From positions 1-64,000 of the forward strand of contig NZ_MUXN01000025.1 in the NCBI RefSeq assembly GCF_001995215.1: a stretch of DNA of 64,000 bases, read 5' to 3'. This DNA comes from Amycolatopsis azurea DSM 43854. GTDB taxonomy: Bacteria > Actinomycetota > Actinomycetes > Mycobacteriales > Pseudonocardiaceae. Below are positions 15,944-24,592 of this stretch, piece by piece. The translations under genes and the position numbers were made by a program. The notes under the pieces are model-generated. The model was not told where the DNA came from. It saw only the letters and a program-made list of their open reading frames with translations, and did no database searches. Each line of letters begins with the position of its first letter. Positions within the stretch are counted from its first letter, which is position 1.

Positions 15944-17515
15944 CTAGACCTTCTGGAGCCCCGGCTTCCCGGCTTCCACGACGTAGCTGCGGTCCGCGGC
16001 CAGGGTCACCTTCGAGAAGTCGTACTCGGTGGTGTCCGAGACCGTCATGAAATCCGCCCGCAGCTGTGTTTGCGACGCCGTCACCCGCACGTAACCGCGT
16101 TTTCCCCGGCAGTACTTGATATGCGGGTTGTTCGACAGCCACGCCGACGACGGGTCGGTCGCGGTGTCGCTGTTGCTCGTGACCGACGTCGTCACCAGCT
16201 CCGAGCCGAACACCGGGTCGCTGTGGTTGAAGTAGTCGCGGCGCAGATCGGCCGCCCAGTGCCGGTGGACGTCGCCGGTCAGCACGATCGGGTTCGGCAC
16301 CTTGCGGTCCACGATGCCCTTCGCGATCCGGTCGCGGGAGGCCTCGTAACCCTGCCAGGAATCGGGACTCTCACAGGTCGCCTTGTTGCCGTCGCCGTCA
16401 CGGGTGGCGAAGAAGACCTGCTGGCCGAGGAAGTCCCACTTCGCGGGCTGCGTTTCCAACGCCTTCAGCAGCCACGCTTCCTGCGCGGTGCCCAGGATGC
16501 TGCGCGACGTCGACCGCATGTCGGTGCACGACGGGCCCGCCGAACCGGAGGGGTCGGGCACCTGCGCGTTGCGGTACTGGCGGGTGTCGAGCATGTGGAA
16601 CCGGGCGAGGTTGCCCCAGCCGAACTGCCGGTACAGGCGGATCGTCGCGCCGCTGGGCTTCGCGGTGGACCGGATCGGCATGTTCTCGTAGAACGCCTGG
16701 AATCCGTTGGCCTTGCGGTCCGCGGTGGCCGGGCTGGTGGTGCCGTTCCAGTTGTTCATCACCTCGTGGTCGTCGAAGACCACGATCCACGGCGCCATCG
16801 CGTGCGCGTTCTGGAGGTCGGCGTCGGTCTTGTGCTGGGCGTGCCGGGCGCGGTACTGGGCCAGCGTCGTCACGTCGTCGGTGAAGGCCAGTTTGCGCGG
16901 ATTCCGTTCGGCGGCGGCGCGGCCGGACTTCTTCTCGTACATGTAGTCGCCGAGGAACAGCACCAGTTCCGGGTTGTCGGCGACCATGCCCTTGTACGAG
17001 TGGTACCAGCCCTCCTCCCAGTGCTGGCAGGAGGAGAAGCAGTACTTCAGCTGATTGACCGCCGCGCCGGCGGCGGGGGCGGTCCTGGTCCGGCCGACCG
17101 GCGAAATGTAGCCACTGGTCTTGAAACGGTAAAAGTATTCACGTCCCGGTTCGAGTCCGACCGGTTCGATGTGCACGCTGTGCCCGGAGGCGCGGGCCGC
17201 GGTCGCGGCGCCCTTCTGCGCGATCGAGGAGAACGCCTGGTCGTTCGCGATTTCCCAGTCCACTGTGTACGAAGCGTCCGGCATACCGCCGAAACCGTCG
17301 GGATTCAGCGGGGCGGGCGCGAGCCGCGTCCACAGCACGACACTGTCCGGCAGCGGGTCACCCGAGGCGACCCCGAGCTGGAACGGGTCGCGGATGGCGG
17401 GTGCCGCCGCCAAGGTTCTCGCGTTCGCCCACGAAGGCACCGTCGACGATAACGCCGCCGCCGAAACCGCCGCGGCTCCACCGAGGAGTACCGCCCGCCG
17501 ATTCACCTGGCCCAT
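15944..17515 (-). CDS. phoD: Alkaline phosphatase D, Tat-exported (523 aa)
   Basis: Secreted phosphodiesterase/phosphatase that releases phosphate from organic phosphate or teichoic acid. Twin-arginine signal NRRAVLLGGAAAVSAAAL. N-terminal Fn-like domain with FQLGVASGDPLPDSVVLWTRL (PhoD_N), then metal-binding motifs SSCQHWEEGWY, LVLFLGDYMYE, VFDDHEVMNNW and VLTGDVHRHW. Length matches PhoD. The upstream neighbour on the same strand (17559-18215) encodes an SH3-type secreted protein 43 bases away, so both may be cotranscribed. The ATG at 17515 has AAAGG eleven bases upstream. PhoD genes are often phosphate-regulated, but I see no clear PHO box. Confidence 0.93.
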   Translation of the reverse strand: MGQVNRRAVLLGGAAAVSAAALSSTVPSWANARTLAAAPAIRDPFQLGVASGDPLPDSVVLWTRLAPAPLNPDGFGGMPDASYTVDWEIANDQAFSSIAQKGAATAARASGHSVHIEPVGLEPGREYFYRFKTSGYISPVGRTRTAPAAGAAVNQLKYCFSSCQHWEEGWYHSYKGMVADNPELVLFLGDYMYEKKSGRAAAERNPRKLAFTDDVTTLAQYRARHAQHKTDADLQNAHAMAPWIVVFDDHEVMNNWNGTTSPATADRKANGFQAFYENMPIRSTAKPSGATIRLYRQFGWGNLARFHMLDTRQYRNAQVPDPSGSAGPSCTDMRSTSRSILGTAQEAWLLKALETQPAKWDFLGQQVFFATRDGDGNKATCESPDSWQGYEASRDRIAKGIVDRKVPNPIVLTGDVHRHWAADLRRDYFNHSDPVFGSELVTTSVTSNSDTATDPSSAWLSNNPHIKYCRGKRGYVRVTASQTQLRADFMTVSDTTEYDFSKVTLAADRSYVVEAGKPGLQKV

Positions 17516-17558
17516 GAAAATTCAACCTTTCGAAGTGGGGAAAGAACGGGGAGGGATT

Positions 17559-18215
17559 TCACGCGGCGTAATCGGTGATGCCGCCACTGCACGCTTCGAG
17601 CGTCGGATTCGCGGCGGCGTTGGCGACGCAGACCTTGTAATAGACCCACGACCCCTTCGCGACCGGGACGGCCTTGTCGACGTGGGTTCCGTTGCCGCCG
17701 GAAGCCCAGACGTAGAACGGGCCGGCGCCACCCTTCAGCCAGTAGGCGACCACGGCGGACTTGCCGTCGGCGTCCTTGTCGTAGACCAGGAAATGAGCGT
17801 CCGATGAACGGAACTGCCCCTCGCCGGCGCAGACGCCGGTGGAGCATTCGGCGCTGCCGGAACCGACCCCGCAGTCGGGGGCGATCCGCTGATCGGAACC
17901 GGTGTAGACGTAACCGTCCGAGATGTAGCCGCCGAGCGCGGGGACGTAATCCCACAACGTCGTCTTGCCCAAAGGACCGGTGACCTCGGTCCCGATCGTC
18001 TGGCAGTCGATGGTCACCGAGGCGCCGTTGGCCACCGTGCGCACCGCGGACGAGGAAGTGCTCGGGGCGCGGCGCACGTTCAGCGGATCACCCGCCGTCT
18101 TCACGGTCCCGGTGGCCGCGGCCAGTGCGGGAGTGGCTCCGGCGAGGCCCAGGGCACCCGCCGTCGCCAGCACGAGAAAGAAACCGGCGAGCCGCCGGAC
18201 ACTTGAACGCTTCAT
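17559..18215 (-). CDS. Secreted SH3-type (bacterial SH3) protein (218 aa)
   Basis: Exported protein: MKRSSVRRLAGFFLVLA...ATPALAAA is a Sec signal with AxA cleavage near residue 33. The mature start (TVKTAGDPLNVRRAPSTSSS, then VDYVPALGGYISDGYVYTG-like elements) is a bacterial SH3 fold of the kind that binds cell-wall peptides. About 100 further residues with several Cys (CGVGSGSAECSTGVC, KVCVANAA) are unassigned. The SH3 part is paralogous to the C-terminus of the protein at 21444-22667. The ATG at 18215 gives a proper signal peptide, although the frame is open further. Paired TGTA heptads 22-40 bases upstream suggest control by the divergent SARP regulator. Confidence 0.75.
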   Translation of the reverse strand: MKRSSVRRLAGFFLVLATAGALGLAGATPALAAATGTVKTAGDPLNVRRAPSTSSSAVRTVANGASVTIDCQTIGTEVTGPLGKTTLWDYVPALGGYISDGYVYTGSDQRIAPDCGVGSGSAECSTGVCAGEGQFRSSDAHFLVYDKDADGKSAVVAYWLKGGAGPFYVWASGGNGTHVDKAVPVAKGSWVYYKVCVANAAANPTLEACSGGITDYAA

Positions 18216-18237
18216 GACTTCAGCGTCGACCGGCGTC

Positions 18238-18255
18238 GTACACATCACGTACAAA
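18238..18255 (-). promoter_or_regulatory. Direct heptad repeat, SARP-type operator, before the SH3 gene
   Basis: Read on the minus strand: TTTGTAC (18249-18255) and TGTGTAC (18238-18244), start-to-start spacing 11 bases. This is the geometry of SARP (OmpR-type) heptad operators. The same arrangement after GCG precedes the paralogous gene at 21444. Confidence 0.6.
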
Positions 18256-18359
18256 CGCCGACCGGCTGTCTGCACATGCATGCGAATGGATCTAGCCAAC
18301 CATGGCGGGACGGCAATATTATCGGCAGATATGGGGCTCCTGCCGTATTGGCGGTTTAG

Positions 18360-21311
18360 GTGACTATTCTCGGGTTTCGCGTTCTCGGTCCGCTCGAAGT
18401 GGCGGTGGACGGGCAGGTGGTGCCGCTCGGCGGTCCCAAACCCCGTCTTCTGCTCGCCGCTCTCCTGCTTCAACCCAACGTCGTCGTCTCCACGGAACTG
18501 CTGATCGAGGTCCTGTGGCCCTCCTCGGCTCCCCGTTCCGCGGCGGCGAACATCCGCACCTACGTCCATTCACTCCGCAAACGTCTCGCCGATCACGATC
18601 CCGAGCTGGGGGAACGCATCGGCAGCCGGGCATCCGGCTACATCCTCAAGACCACCCCTGGGGAGATCGACCACATCAGGTTCGGCGAATTGGCCGCGCG
18701 CGCCCAGGACGCGCTCGGCCACGGGGAAGCCGAATCCGCCCTCGACCTGCTGGACCAAGCCGAAGCGCTGTGGCGCGGGGAAGTCCTCGAAGGGCTCCCC
18801 CACGACCACGGCTGGGGCGCGACGGTGGCCCGGCTGACGGAATTGCGGCTCGCGGTCCAGGAACAGCGGCTGCGGGCGAGGATCGAACTCGGTCGCACCG
18901 CCGAAGCCGTCGCCGAACTGCGCGGCCTGGTCACCGAACATCCACTGCGCGAGGAACTCTGGCAGCAGCTGATCGTCGCGTTACGGGCCGACGGCCGCAC
19001 GGCCGACGCGATCGAGGCCTACGAAACGGCGGAGAAGGTGCTGGCCGAAGAACTCGGCACCGAACCCGGGCCGCGGCTGCGGGAGCTTCGGGCCTCCCTG
19101 GTCCTGGCTCCCTCGACGACCGCGGAAGCCGTCGCCATGACCCTCGCCCGGCCGTCCGCGCCGGTCTGCCAGCTGCCGCTGGACCTGCCGGACTTCACCG
19201 GCCGCGACGAGGTGGTCGGCGAACTCGTCGACCTCTTCCGCAATCGTCGTGAGCAGGGGAAACCCGCGATAGCGGTGCTTTCGGGAGCCCCGGGGATCGG
19301 CAAGTCGTCGGTCGCGATCCGGGTCGCGCACGCGGTCCGGGAGGACTTCCCGGACGGTCAGCTGCACGTCGATCTCGCCGGGACGTCGTCCTCACCCCGG
19401 CCTCCGATGACCGTGCTCGCCGAGTTGCTCCGCGCGTTGGGGGTGCCCGACGCGGGACTGCCGCGTGATCTTCCCGAACGCGCGGCGCTGCTGCGGTCCC
19501 GGCTGGCGACCTTGCGGATGTGCGTCGTCCTCGACGACGCCGGCAGCGCGGCGCAGGTCCGGCCGCTCCTGCCCGGCGCGGGCGCCTGCGCGGTGCTGAT
19601 CACCAGCCGGGTGCGGATGCCGGATCTGGCCGGGGCCACCCCGGTCGACGTCGACCTCCTGACCGAGGCCGAAGCCGCGAAGCTGCTCGAAGGCATCGTC
19701 GGCACCGAACGGGTCGCCCTGGAGCCGGAGTCCGCGACCGCGATCCTGCGTCACTGCGGGTATCTGCCGCTGGCGATCCGGGTCGCCGGGGCGAAACTGA
19801 CCCATCGGCCGGGCTGGACGCTGCGCGTGCTGGCCGACCGACTGCGGGACGAAAGACGAAGACTCGACGAACTCCGCGTCGGTGATCTGGCCGTCCGGGC
19901 CAGTGTCACGCTCAGCTACGACCTCCTGCCGATGTCGGCGGCGAGCGCGTTCCGCGGCCTCGGCGGGCTCGGTTCGGTCCAGTTCCCCGCCTGGGTGGTC
20001 GCGGCGCTGCTCGGCCGCGCGCACGCGGACGACGTCCTCGACGTGCTGGTCGACGCCCATCTGGTCGAGCTCTGCGGCTCGGACGGTACCGGCGAGCCTC
20101 GTTATCGCCTGCACGACCTGCTGCGGTGTTACGCCGCCGAACTGCGTACGCACGACATCCCGGCGAAGGCGCACGACGCGACGAAGCGGGTGCTGGAGGG
20201 CTATCTGGCGCTCGCGCTCGAGGCCGCGGACCGGCTGCCGATCCACTTCTTCGGGCTCTACCGCGACGACACGGTCGTCCAGCCCGCGCTCCCGCCGGGG
20301 GCCGGGCAGCTGATCGAGGATCCGGCCGCGTGGTTCGCCGCCGAGCGGCACACCTGCGTCGCCGCCATCTCGCTGGCCGCCGACCTCGGCTTCGACGGGC
20401 TGGCCTGGCGCCTCGCCGCCGCGCTGGCGCCGTACTTCGACCAGCGCGGCCACCAGGACGATTGGCTGCACACGCACGCGGTCGCGCTGGCCGCCGCCCG
20501 CCGGTCCGGCGAGCTCCGCGGGGAGGCGATCATCCAGCGCAACCTCGGCCAGGTCCAGCTGTACCAGGACAGTTACGCCGAGGCCCTGATCGCGTTCGAG
20601 CAGTCGCAGCTGCTGTTCGACAAGGTCGGCGAGGCGCGGGGAGCGGCGATCGCGCTCGCCGGGCTCGGGACCGTGCTGCGGATCAAGGGCGAGGACACCG
20701 TCGCGCTGGAGCACTGTCACGAGGCGCTCGACCAGTTCTCGGCGGCCGGGGATCCGCACGGCGAGGCCGTTTCGCGGATCGCGATCGGCGCGGTGTGGCT
20801 GGCGCGGCGCCGGTTCCCCGAAGCGGAACGCTGGTTCACCGAGGCGCTCGAACAGTCCGCGCGCATCGGTGACCGGCATCGTGAGGCGCACGCGTTGAAG
20901 CGGCTCGCGATGCTGCGCCAGCATCAGGGCAATCTCGCGGGCGCGCGGGAACGGGTCGACCGCGCCATCGCGATCTTCAACGAACTCGGCGACGACCACT
21001 GCGTCGGCTACGCGAACCAGAACCTGGGCGAGCTGTATCTGCACAGCGGCGACCTCGCCCACGCGCAGCTGCTGCTGGTCAATTCGCTGAGCGTGCATCG
21101 GCGCAACGGGGACCGCCGCTCCGAGGCGGAAGTGTCGCAGTTGCTCGGGGAACTGCACGAAGCGCTGAGCCAGCCCGAGCGATCGCGGACGTACTCGGAA
21201 CGCGCGTTGGCGTTGTGGCGGGAGCTTTCCGCGCGGCCACAGGAATCCGCGCTCGCCTCGCGCCTGCAGGAGTCCGCCGAGGCGTCCTACGACGACTCCG
21301 CGAGCGCCTGA
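18360..21311 (+). CDS. AfsR/SARP family regulator with NB-ARC and TPR domains (983 aa)
   Basis: Large pathway-type activator. Residues 1-95 form the OmpR-like DNA-binding domain (FRVLGPLEVAVDG, VHSLRKRLADHD). Residues 100-245 form the bacterial transcriptional activation domain (EPGPRLRELRA end). An NB-ARC ATPase follows from about 280 (FTGRDEVVGEL), with Walker A GAPGIGKS (309-316) and LRMCVVLDDA as Walker B. The C-terminal 300 residues are TPR-like repeats (RNLGQVQLYQDSYAEAL, ALKRLAMLRQHQGN). It has the architecture of AfsR. GTG start at 18360. It lies between two paralogous secreted SH3 proteins whose promoters share an 11-base-spaced heptad pair, so they are its probable targets. No biosynthetic cluster is adjacent. 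Confidence 0.9.
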   Translation: MTILGFRVLGPLEVAVDGQVVPLGGPKPRLLLAALLLQPNVVVSTELLIEVLWPSSAPRSAAANIRTYVHSLRKRLADHDPELGERIGSRASGYILKTTPGEIDHIRFGELAARAQDALGHGEAESALDLLDQAEALWRGEVLEGLPHDHGWGATVARLTELRLAVQEQRLRARIELGRTAEAVAELRGLVTEHPLREELWQQLIVALRADGRTADAIEAYETAEKVLAEELGTEPGPRLRELRASLVLAPSTTAEAVAMTLARPSAPVCQLPLDLPDFTGRDEVVGELVDLFRNRREQGKPAIAVLSGAPGIGKSSVAIRVAHAVREDFPDGQLHVDLAGTSSSPRPPMTVLAELLRALGVPDAGLPRDLPERAALLRSRLATLRMCVVLDDAGSAAQVRPLLPGAGACAVLITSRVRMPDLAGATPVDVDLLTEAEAAKLLEGIVGTERVALEPESATAILRHCGYLPLAIRVAGAKLTHRPGWTLRVLADRLRDERRRLDELRVGDLAVRASVTLSYDLLPMSAASAFRGLGGLGSVQFPAWVVAALLGRAHADDVLDVLVDAHLVELCGSDGTGEPRYRLHDLLRCYAAELRTHDIPAKAHDATKRVLEGYLALALEAADRLPIHFFGLYRDDTVVQPALPPGAGQLIEDPAAWFAAERHTCVAAISLAADLGFDGLAWRLAAALAPYFDQRGHQDDWLHTHAVALAAARRSGELRGEAIIQRNLGQVQLYQDSYAEALIAFEQSQLLFDKVGEARGAAIALAGLGTVLRIKGEDTVALEHCHEALDQFSAAGDPHGEAVSRIAIGAVWLARRRFPEAERWFTEALEQSARIGDRHREAHALKRLAMLRQHQGNLAGARERVDRAIAIFNELGDDHCVGYANQNLGELYLHSGDLAHAQLLLVNSLSVHRRNGDRRSEAEVSQLLGELHEALSQPERSRTYSERALALWRELSARPQESALASRLQESAEASYDDSASA

Positions 21312-21317
21312 CCTTTT

Positions 21318-21371
21318 CGCAAGTCGGCACCTGATTGCGGTTCACCCACCGCAACCAGGTGCCGACTTGCG
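21318..21371. repeat. Long hairpin of the CACCTGATTGCGG family
   Basis: 24-bp arms (21318-21341, 21348-21371) with one mismatch, loop TCACCC. It begins six bases after the SARP gene stop and ends just before the next operator. A degenerate copy is at 24423-24459. Confidence 0.85.
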
Positions 21372-21389
21372 TTTGTATCGATCGTGTAC
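21372..21389 (+). promoter_or_regulatory. Direct heptad repeat, SARP-type operator, before the SH3-tail gene
   Basis: TTTGTAT (21372-21378) and CGTGTAC (21383-21389), four-base spacer, 11-base start-to-start, 55-72 bases before the ATG. It matches the minus-strand site at 18238-18255, including the preceding GCG. Confidence 0.6.
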
Positions 21390-21443
21390 AGGTCCCGGCG
21401 AAGCTCCTTCGTAGCAACCGAGAGTGCTCGAAGGGAGACCGGA

Positions 21444-22667
21444 ATGGTCCGGACCGTGAAGGCCCGCCGTGTGATGGCGGCCGTGCTGGCCATGGGGGCG
21501 GTCACCGCGCTGGCCGCCAGCCCCGCGAACGCGGCGCCCGAAGGAAGCTGGCGCGCCGATCTGTCCACTGTGGACGGCGACGACGTCAACGTCCGCAGCG
21601 ACGGCGGCGTGCTCAGCCTGGAAAACTCCGCCTGGCACAGAAAACCCGACTCCATCGGCAGCCAGGGTTACCTGCTGCTGGCCGAGCAGAAGCTCGGGAA
21701 GCCGGTCAACCGCGTCACCGCCCAGGTGACCGCCGACGCGCCGAAGGGCACCGAGGTCGAGGTCGACGTCCGAGGCAAGCTCAACTCCAACGACTGGACG
21801 GAGTGGACGCCCGCCGAGGCCGGCGCCGCCCAGCTGTCCACTTCGGTCTCCACCGTCCAGGTCCGCATCGGACTCCGCACCCTGACCGACGGCGTGACCG
21901 CGAAGGTCAGCGACGTCACCCTCCAGGGTGAGCTCGGCCCGCAGGCGAACGCGATCGGCGCGGCCGCCGCCCCGCTGACCTACAAGGTCTTCGGCACCCG
22001 TGAGGGTCTCGTCGGCGGCACCACCGCCAACGGGCACGTGATCAAGTCCCGCGACCACTTCGTCGCCCTGCCCTCGGGCCGCGGTCTCGCGCCGAAGAAC
22101 ACCGGCAACTACACCGTGCGGATCTGCCGCACCGACAACAGCCGCTGCGAGTACGCGCCGGTGTGGGACGTCGGCCCGTGGAACACCAAGGACGACTACT
22201 GGAACCCGTCGGCCACCCGTCAGATGTGGAAGAACCTGCCGCAGGGCAAGCCCGAGGCGCAGGCCGCGTACCAGGACGGCTACAACGGCGGCAAGGACGA
22301 GTTCGGCCGCAAGCCCGCGAACCCGGCGGGCATCGACCTCGCGGACGGCACCTTCTGGGACGGCCTGAAGATGACCGACAACGGCTGGGTCAACGTCTCC
22401 TACCTGTGGACCGGCTCCGGCCCGACCGGCGTGGTCAGCACCGCGGGCGACCCGATGAACGTCCGGGCGTCGGCGAGCACCAGCGCGGCGATCAAGGGCC
22501 TCGCGGCGAACTACGCGAAGGTCAACATCGAATGCTACGTCGAGGGTGACACCGTCACCGGCAAGTTCGGCACCAGCAACATCTGGGACCGGATCGGCCC
22601 GGGACACTACATCTCCGACACCTACCTGCAGACCGGATCGGATCTGCCGGTGGCGCCCAAGTGCTAG
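21444..22667 (+). CDS. Secreted protein with C-terminal bacterial SH3 domain (407 aa)
   Basis: Exported protein: the signal VMAAVLAMGAVTALAASPANA cleaves near residue 31. Residues about 35-175 form a beta-rich domain (ITAQVTADAPKGTEVEVDVRG-like, WTEWTPAEAG), of the type seen in front of amidase-like secreted proteins but without visible catalytic residues. The middle (NYTVRICRTDNSRCEYAPVW, KDEFGRKPANPAGIDLADG) resembles a double-psi-like wall-associated domain. The last 75 residues (VVSTAGDPMNVRASASTS...DTYLQTGSD) are an SH3 domain paralogous to the protein at 17559-18215. The ATG has AAGGGAG seven bases upstream. I do not recognise a specific enzyme; a cell-wall function is inferred. Confidence 0.7.
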   Translation: MVRTVKARRVMAAVLAMGAVTALAASPANAAPEGSWRADLSTVDGDDVNVRSDGGVLSLENSAWHRKPDSIGSQGYLLLAEQKLGKPVNRVTAQVTADAPKGTEVEVDVRGKLNSNDWTEWTPAEAGAAQLSTSVSTVQVRIGLRTLTDGVTAKVSDVTLQGELGPQANAIGAAAAPLTYKVFGTREGLVGGTTANGHVIKSRDHFVALPSGRGLAPKNTGNYTVRICRTDNSRCEYAPVWDVGPWNTKDDYWNPSATRQMWKNLPQGKPEAQAAYQDGYNGGKDEFGRKPANPAGIDLADGTFWDGLKMTDNGWVNVSYLWTGSGPTGVVSTAGDPMNVRASASTSAAIKGLAANYAKVNIECYVEGDTVTGKFGTSNIWDRIGPGHYISDTYLQTGSDLPVAPKC

Positions 22668-22683
22668 TCACCACCCCCTGATC

Positions 22684-22721
22684 GCGAAGGCCCGGCGTAC
22701 CCCATAACGCCGGGCCTTCGC
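22684..22721 (+). terminator. Intrinsic terminator after the SH3-tail gene
   Basis: Perfect 15-bp arms GCGAAGGCCCGGCGT/ACGCCGGGCCTTCGC with an eight-base loop, 16 bases after the stop, then CCCTTTC. The 364-base gap to 23031 otherwise holds only the repeat at 22827-22879. Confidence 0.85.
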
Positions 22722-22826
22722 CCTTTCAGGGGAAGGCAAAATGGCGTGTCGTGTTCGGCTTCCTCCTCAACGCGACTTACCGCTCACGACCGCTTGGTCC
22801 GGCTCGACCCCTGGTGAGTCAGCGGC

Positions 22827-22879
22827 GTTGCGAAAGCCACTTTCGCAACCTTCAACGTTGCGAAAGTGGTTTTCGCACC
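22827..22879. repeat. Hairpin of the GCGAAAGCCACTTTCGC family
   Basis: Arms GTTGCGAAAGCCACTTTCG... (22827-22849) and (22857-22879) with two mismatches in 23. Each arm is also an inverted repeat GTTGCGAAA/TTTCGCAAC. Confidence 0.8.
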
Positions 22880-23031
22880 ATCCGAAGCCGGCACGCCAGC
22901 GAGCTGGCATGACAGGTTCGCCTCACCCCCTAAATGTCCCACTGAACGGCGCTTTTATTCACAACCATGAATGGTCTTCACAAGCGCGTAATCGTCGTGC
23001 GAAACTCCCGTGACGCATTTCCCACTGACGA

Positions 23032-24273
23032 ATGGCGGGCATTGTGAGCGTTTCCCGGCGAACTCTGTTGACCACCGCTGCCGGTGCCGCCGTCGCGGCG
23101 ACGGCGATCACCCCGGCCGCCGACGCGACCACCACGGCGACGGAAGAAGCCGACGGGCTAAGGACTTTCCGCCGGGCGGCCGACTACGCGGTGACCAAGC
23201 TACGAGCCGTCGCGCCCGGTGTGACGTCCTTTCCGGAGATCACCCGGTTCGAGAAATGGACCTATTCCGCGAAAGGCGGCTGGATCGGCGGATTCTGGCC
23301 GGGGACCTTGTGGCTCGCCTCGATCTACAGCGGCGATCCGCGATTCCGGACCCTCGCGGAGGCGTCCGCGGAAAAGCTCGCGCCGCGTCAGCACGAGACG
23401 AGCGATCACGATCTCGGATTCCTGTTCTACCCGTCCTGGGTGACCGGCTGGCGGCTCACCGGCGACGACAAATGGCGCACGGGCGCGCTCACCGCCGCCG
23501 CGTCGCTCATCCAGCGGTACAACGAAAAAGGCAAGTTCATCCGGGCGTGGGGCGCGCTCGGCACGCCGGGCAACGCCGGGCGGGTCATCGTCGACACGAT
23601 GATGAACCTGGACCTGCTGACCTTCGCGAGTAAGCAGACCGGTGACCGGAAGTACCTCGACATCGCCGTCACGCACGCGAAGACCACCGAACGGGTCTTC
23701 GTGCGCCCGGACGGTTCGACCCCGCACGTGTTCGACTTCGACCCGGACACGGGCGCCGAGATCGGCCCGAACTCCGTGCAGGGCTACAGCCCGACGTCGT
23801 GCTGGTCGCGTGGTCAGGCCTGGGCGATCTACGGTTTCACCACGATGTACCGGCGCTCCGGCGACCCGCTGTTCCTGCGGACCGCGCAGCACCTGGCCGA
23901 CTTCGCGCTCCGCGCGCTGACACCGGACAACGTCCCGGTGTGGGACTACCTCGCGCCGCAGGCACCGCACGACATCAAGGACTCTTCCGCCGGCGCCGTG
24001 ATGGCGTGCGGACTGCTCGACCTGGCGAAGGTCGCGAACCGGCCGCAGTACCGCGAGGCGGCGATCCGGATTCTCACCGCGCTGTGCGACACCTGTCTGA
24101 CCACGAAGTCCACTCGCGCCGAGGCGATCGTGGCACGGGGCACGCGCAACCGTCCCGCCGAGGACGGCGTCGAAGTTTCGCTGCCCTACGGCGACTACTA
24201 CCTGCTCGAGGGAATCCTGCGGGTGCTGATGCCGAAGGAGATCGACAAGGCGATCGACCTCTCGACCGGCTGA
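23032..24273 (+). CDS. Exported GH88-type unsaturated glucuronyl hydrolase (413 aa)
   Basis: Probable unsaturated glucuronyl hydrolase, acting on oligosaccharides produced by lyases (glycosaminoglycan-like or gellan-type). Tat signal VSRRTLLTTAAGAAVAATAI. The (alpha/alpha)6-barrel motifs match GH88: GGWIGGFWPGTLW, SDHDLGFLFYPSW (catalytic Asp region), SCWSRGQAWAIYGFTTMY, DSSAGAVMACGLL and LPYGDYYLLEG. The start is uncertain: ATG at 23032 or GTG at 23044 (MSVSRRTLL); neither has a strong Shine-Dalgarno. It stands alone between hairpin elements, with no lyase or transporter nearby. The GH105-type enzyme at 13429 is related in fold. Confidence 0.85.
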   Translation: MAGIVSVSRRTLLTTAAGAAVAATAITPAADATTTATEEADGLRTFRRAADYAVTKLRAVAPGVTSFPEITRFEKWTYSAKGGWIGGFWPGTLWLASIYSGDPRFRTLAEASAEKLAPRQHETSDHDLGFLFYPSWVTGWRLTGDDKWRTGALTAAASLIQRYNEKGKFIRAWGALGTPGNAGRVIVDTMMNLDLLTFASKQTGDRKYLDIAVTHAKTTERVFVRPDGSTPHVFDFDPDTGAEIGPNSVQGYSPTSCWSRGQAWAIYGFTTMYRRSGDPLFLRTAQHLADFALRALTPDNVPVWDYLAPQAPHDIKDSSAGAVMACGLLDLAKVANRPQYREAAIRILTALCDTCLTTKSTRAEAIVARGTRNRPAEDGVEVSLPYGDYYLLEGILRVLMPKEIDKAIDLSTG

Positions 24274-24290
24274 CTCCCGCTCGCGAGCGC

Positions 24291-24343
24291 GCCCCGAGCG
24301 CCACGCTTGAGACGTTGAGCGTCCCGGGCGTGGCGCTCGGGGC
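24291..24343. repeat. Hairpin after the GH88 gene
   Basis: Perfect 16-bp arms GCCCCGAGCGCCACGC (24291-24306) and complement (24328-24343), 17 bases after the stop. Likely terminator. Confidence 0.8.
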
Positions 24344-24388
24344 AGCCCGGCTCAACGCGCATGACCCAGGCCGCGGCCTCACGGGCGG

Positions 24389-24411
24389 GTTGTGAAAGCC
24401 ACTTTCACAAC
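24389..24411. repeat. Single half element of the GAAAGCCACTTTC family
   Basis: GTTGTGAAA-GCCAC-TTTCACAAC, 9-bp arms; corresponds to one arm of the elements at 15772, 22827 and 35845. Confidence 0.75.
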
Positions 24412-24422
24412 ACTGCTCTCGC

Positions 24423-24459
24423 CACCTGATCAAGGATCGCAACCAGGTGACTACTTGCG
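24423..24459. repeat. Degenerate copy of the 21318 hairpin family
   Basis: CACCTGAT...GCAACCAGGTG...ACTTGCG keeps the words and order of the element at 21318-21371 but has lost part of the left arm. Confidence 0.6.
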
Positions 24460-24517
24460 AGGCAGGAGACGGCGTGGTCGCTCACTCGCCCCACGTACCG
24501 ACTCCGGTCCCTCTCAG

Positions 24518-24574
24518 AGGTTCCCAATGTCGCATTTGGGTCGCTGAGCGACCCAAATGCGACATTGGGAACCT
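24518..24574. terminator. 57-base perfect palindrome at convergent gene ends
   Basis: 28-bp arms beginning AGGTTCCCAATGTCGCATTT with no mismatch and a single central base. It ends 18 bases from the stop of the minus-strand DUF4396 gene. It should act as a bidirectional terminator. The 319-base gap 24274-24592 holds four hairpin-type elements and no gene. Confidence 0.85.
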
Positions 24575-24592
24575 TGCTAGCCCCACCCCGGC

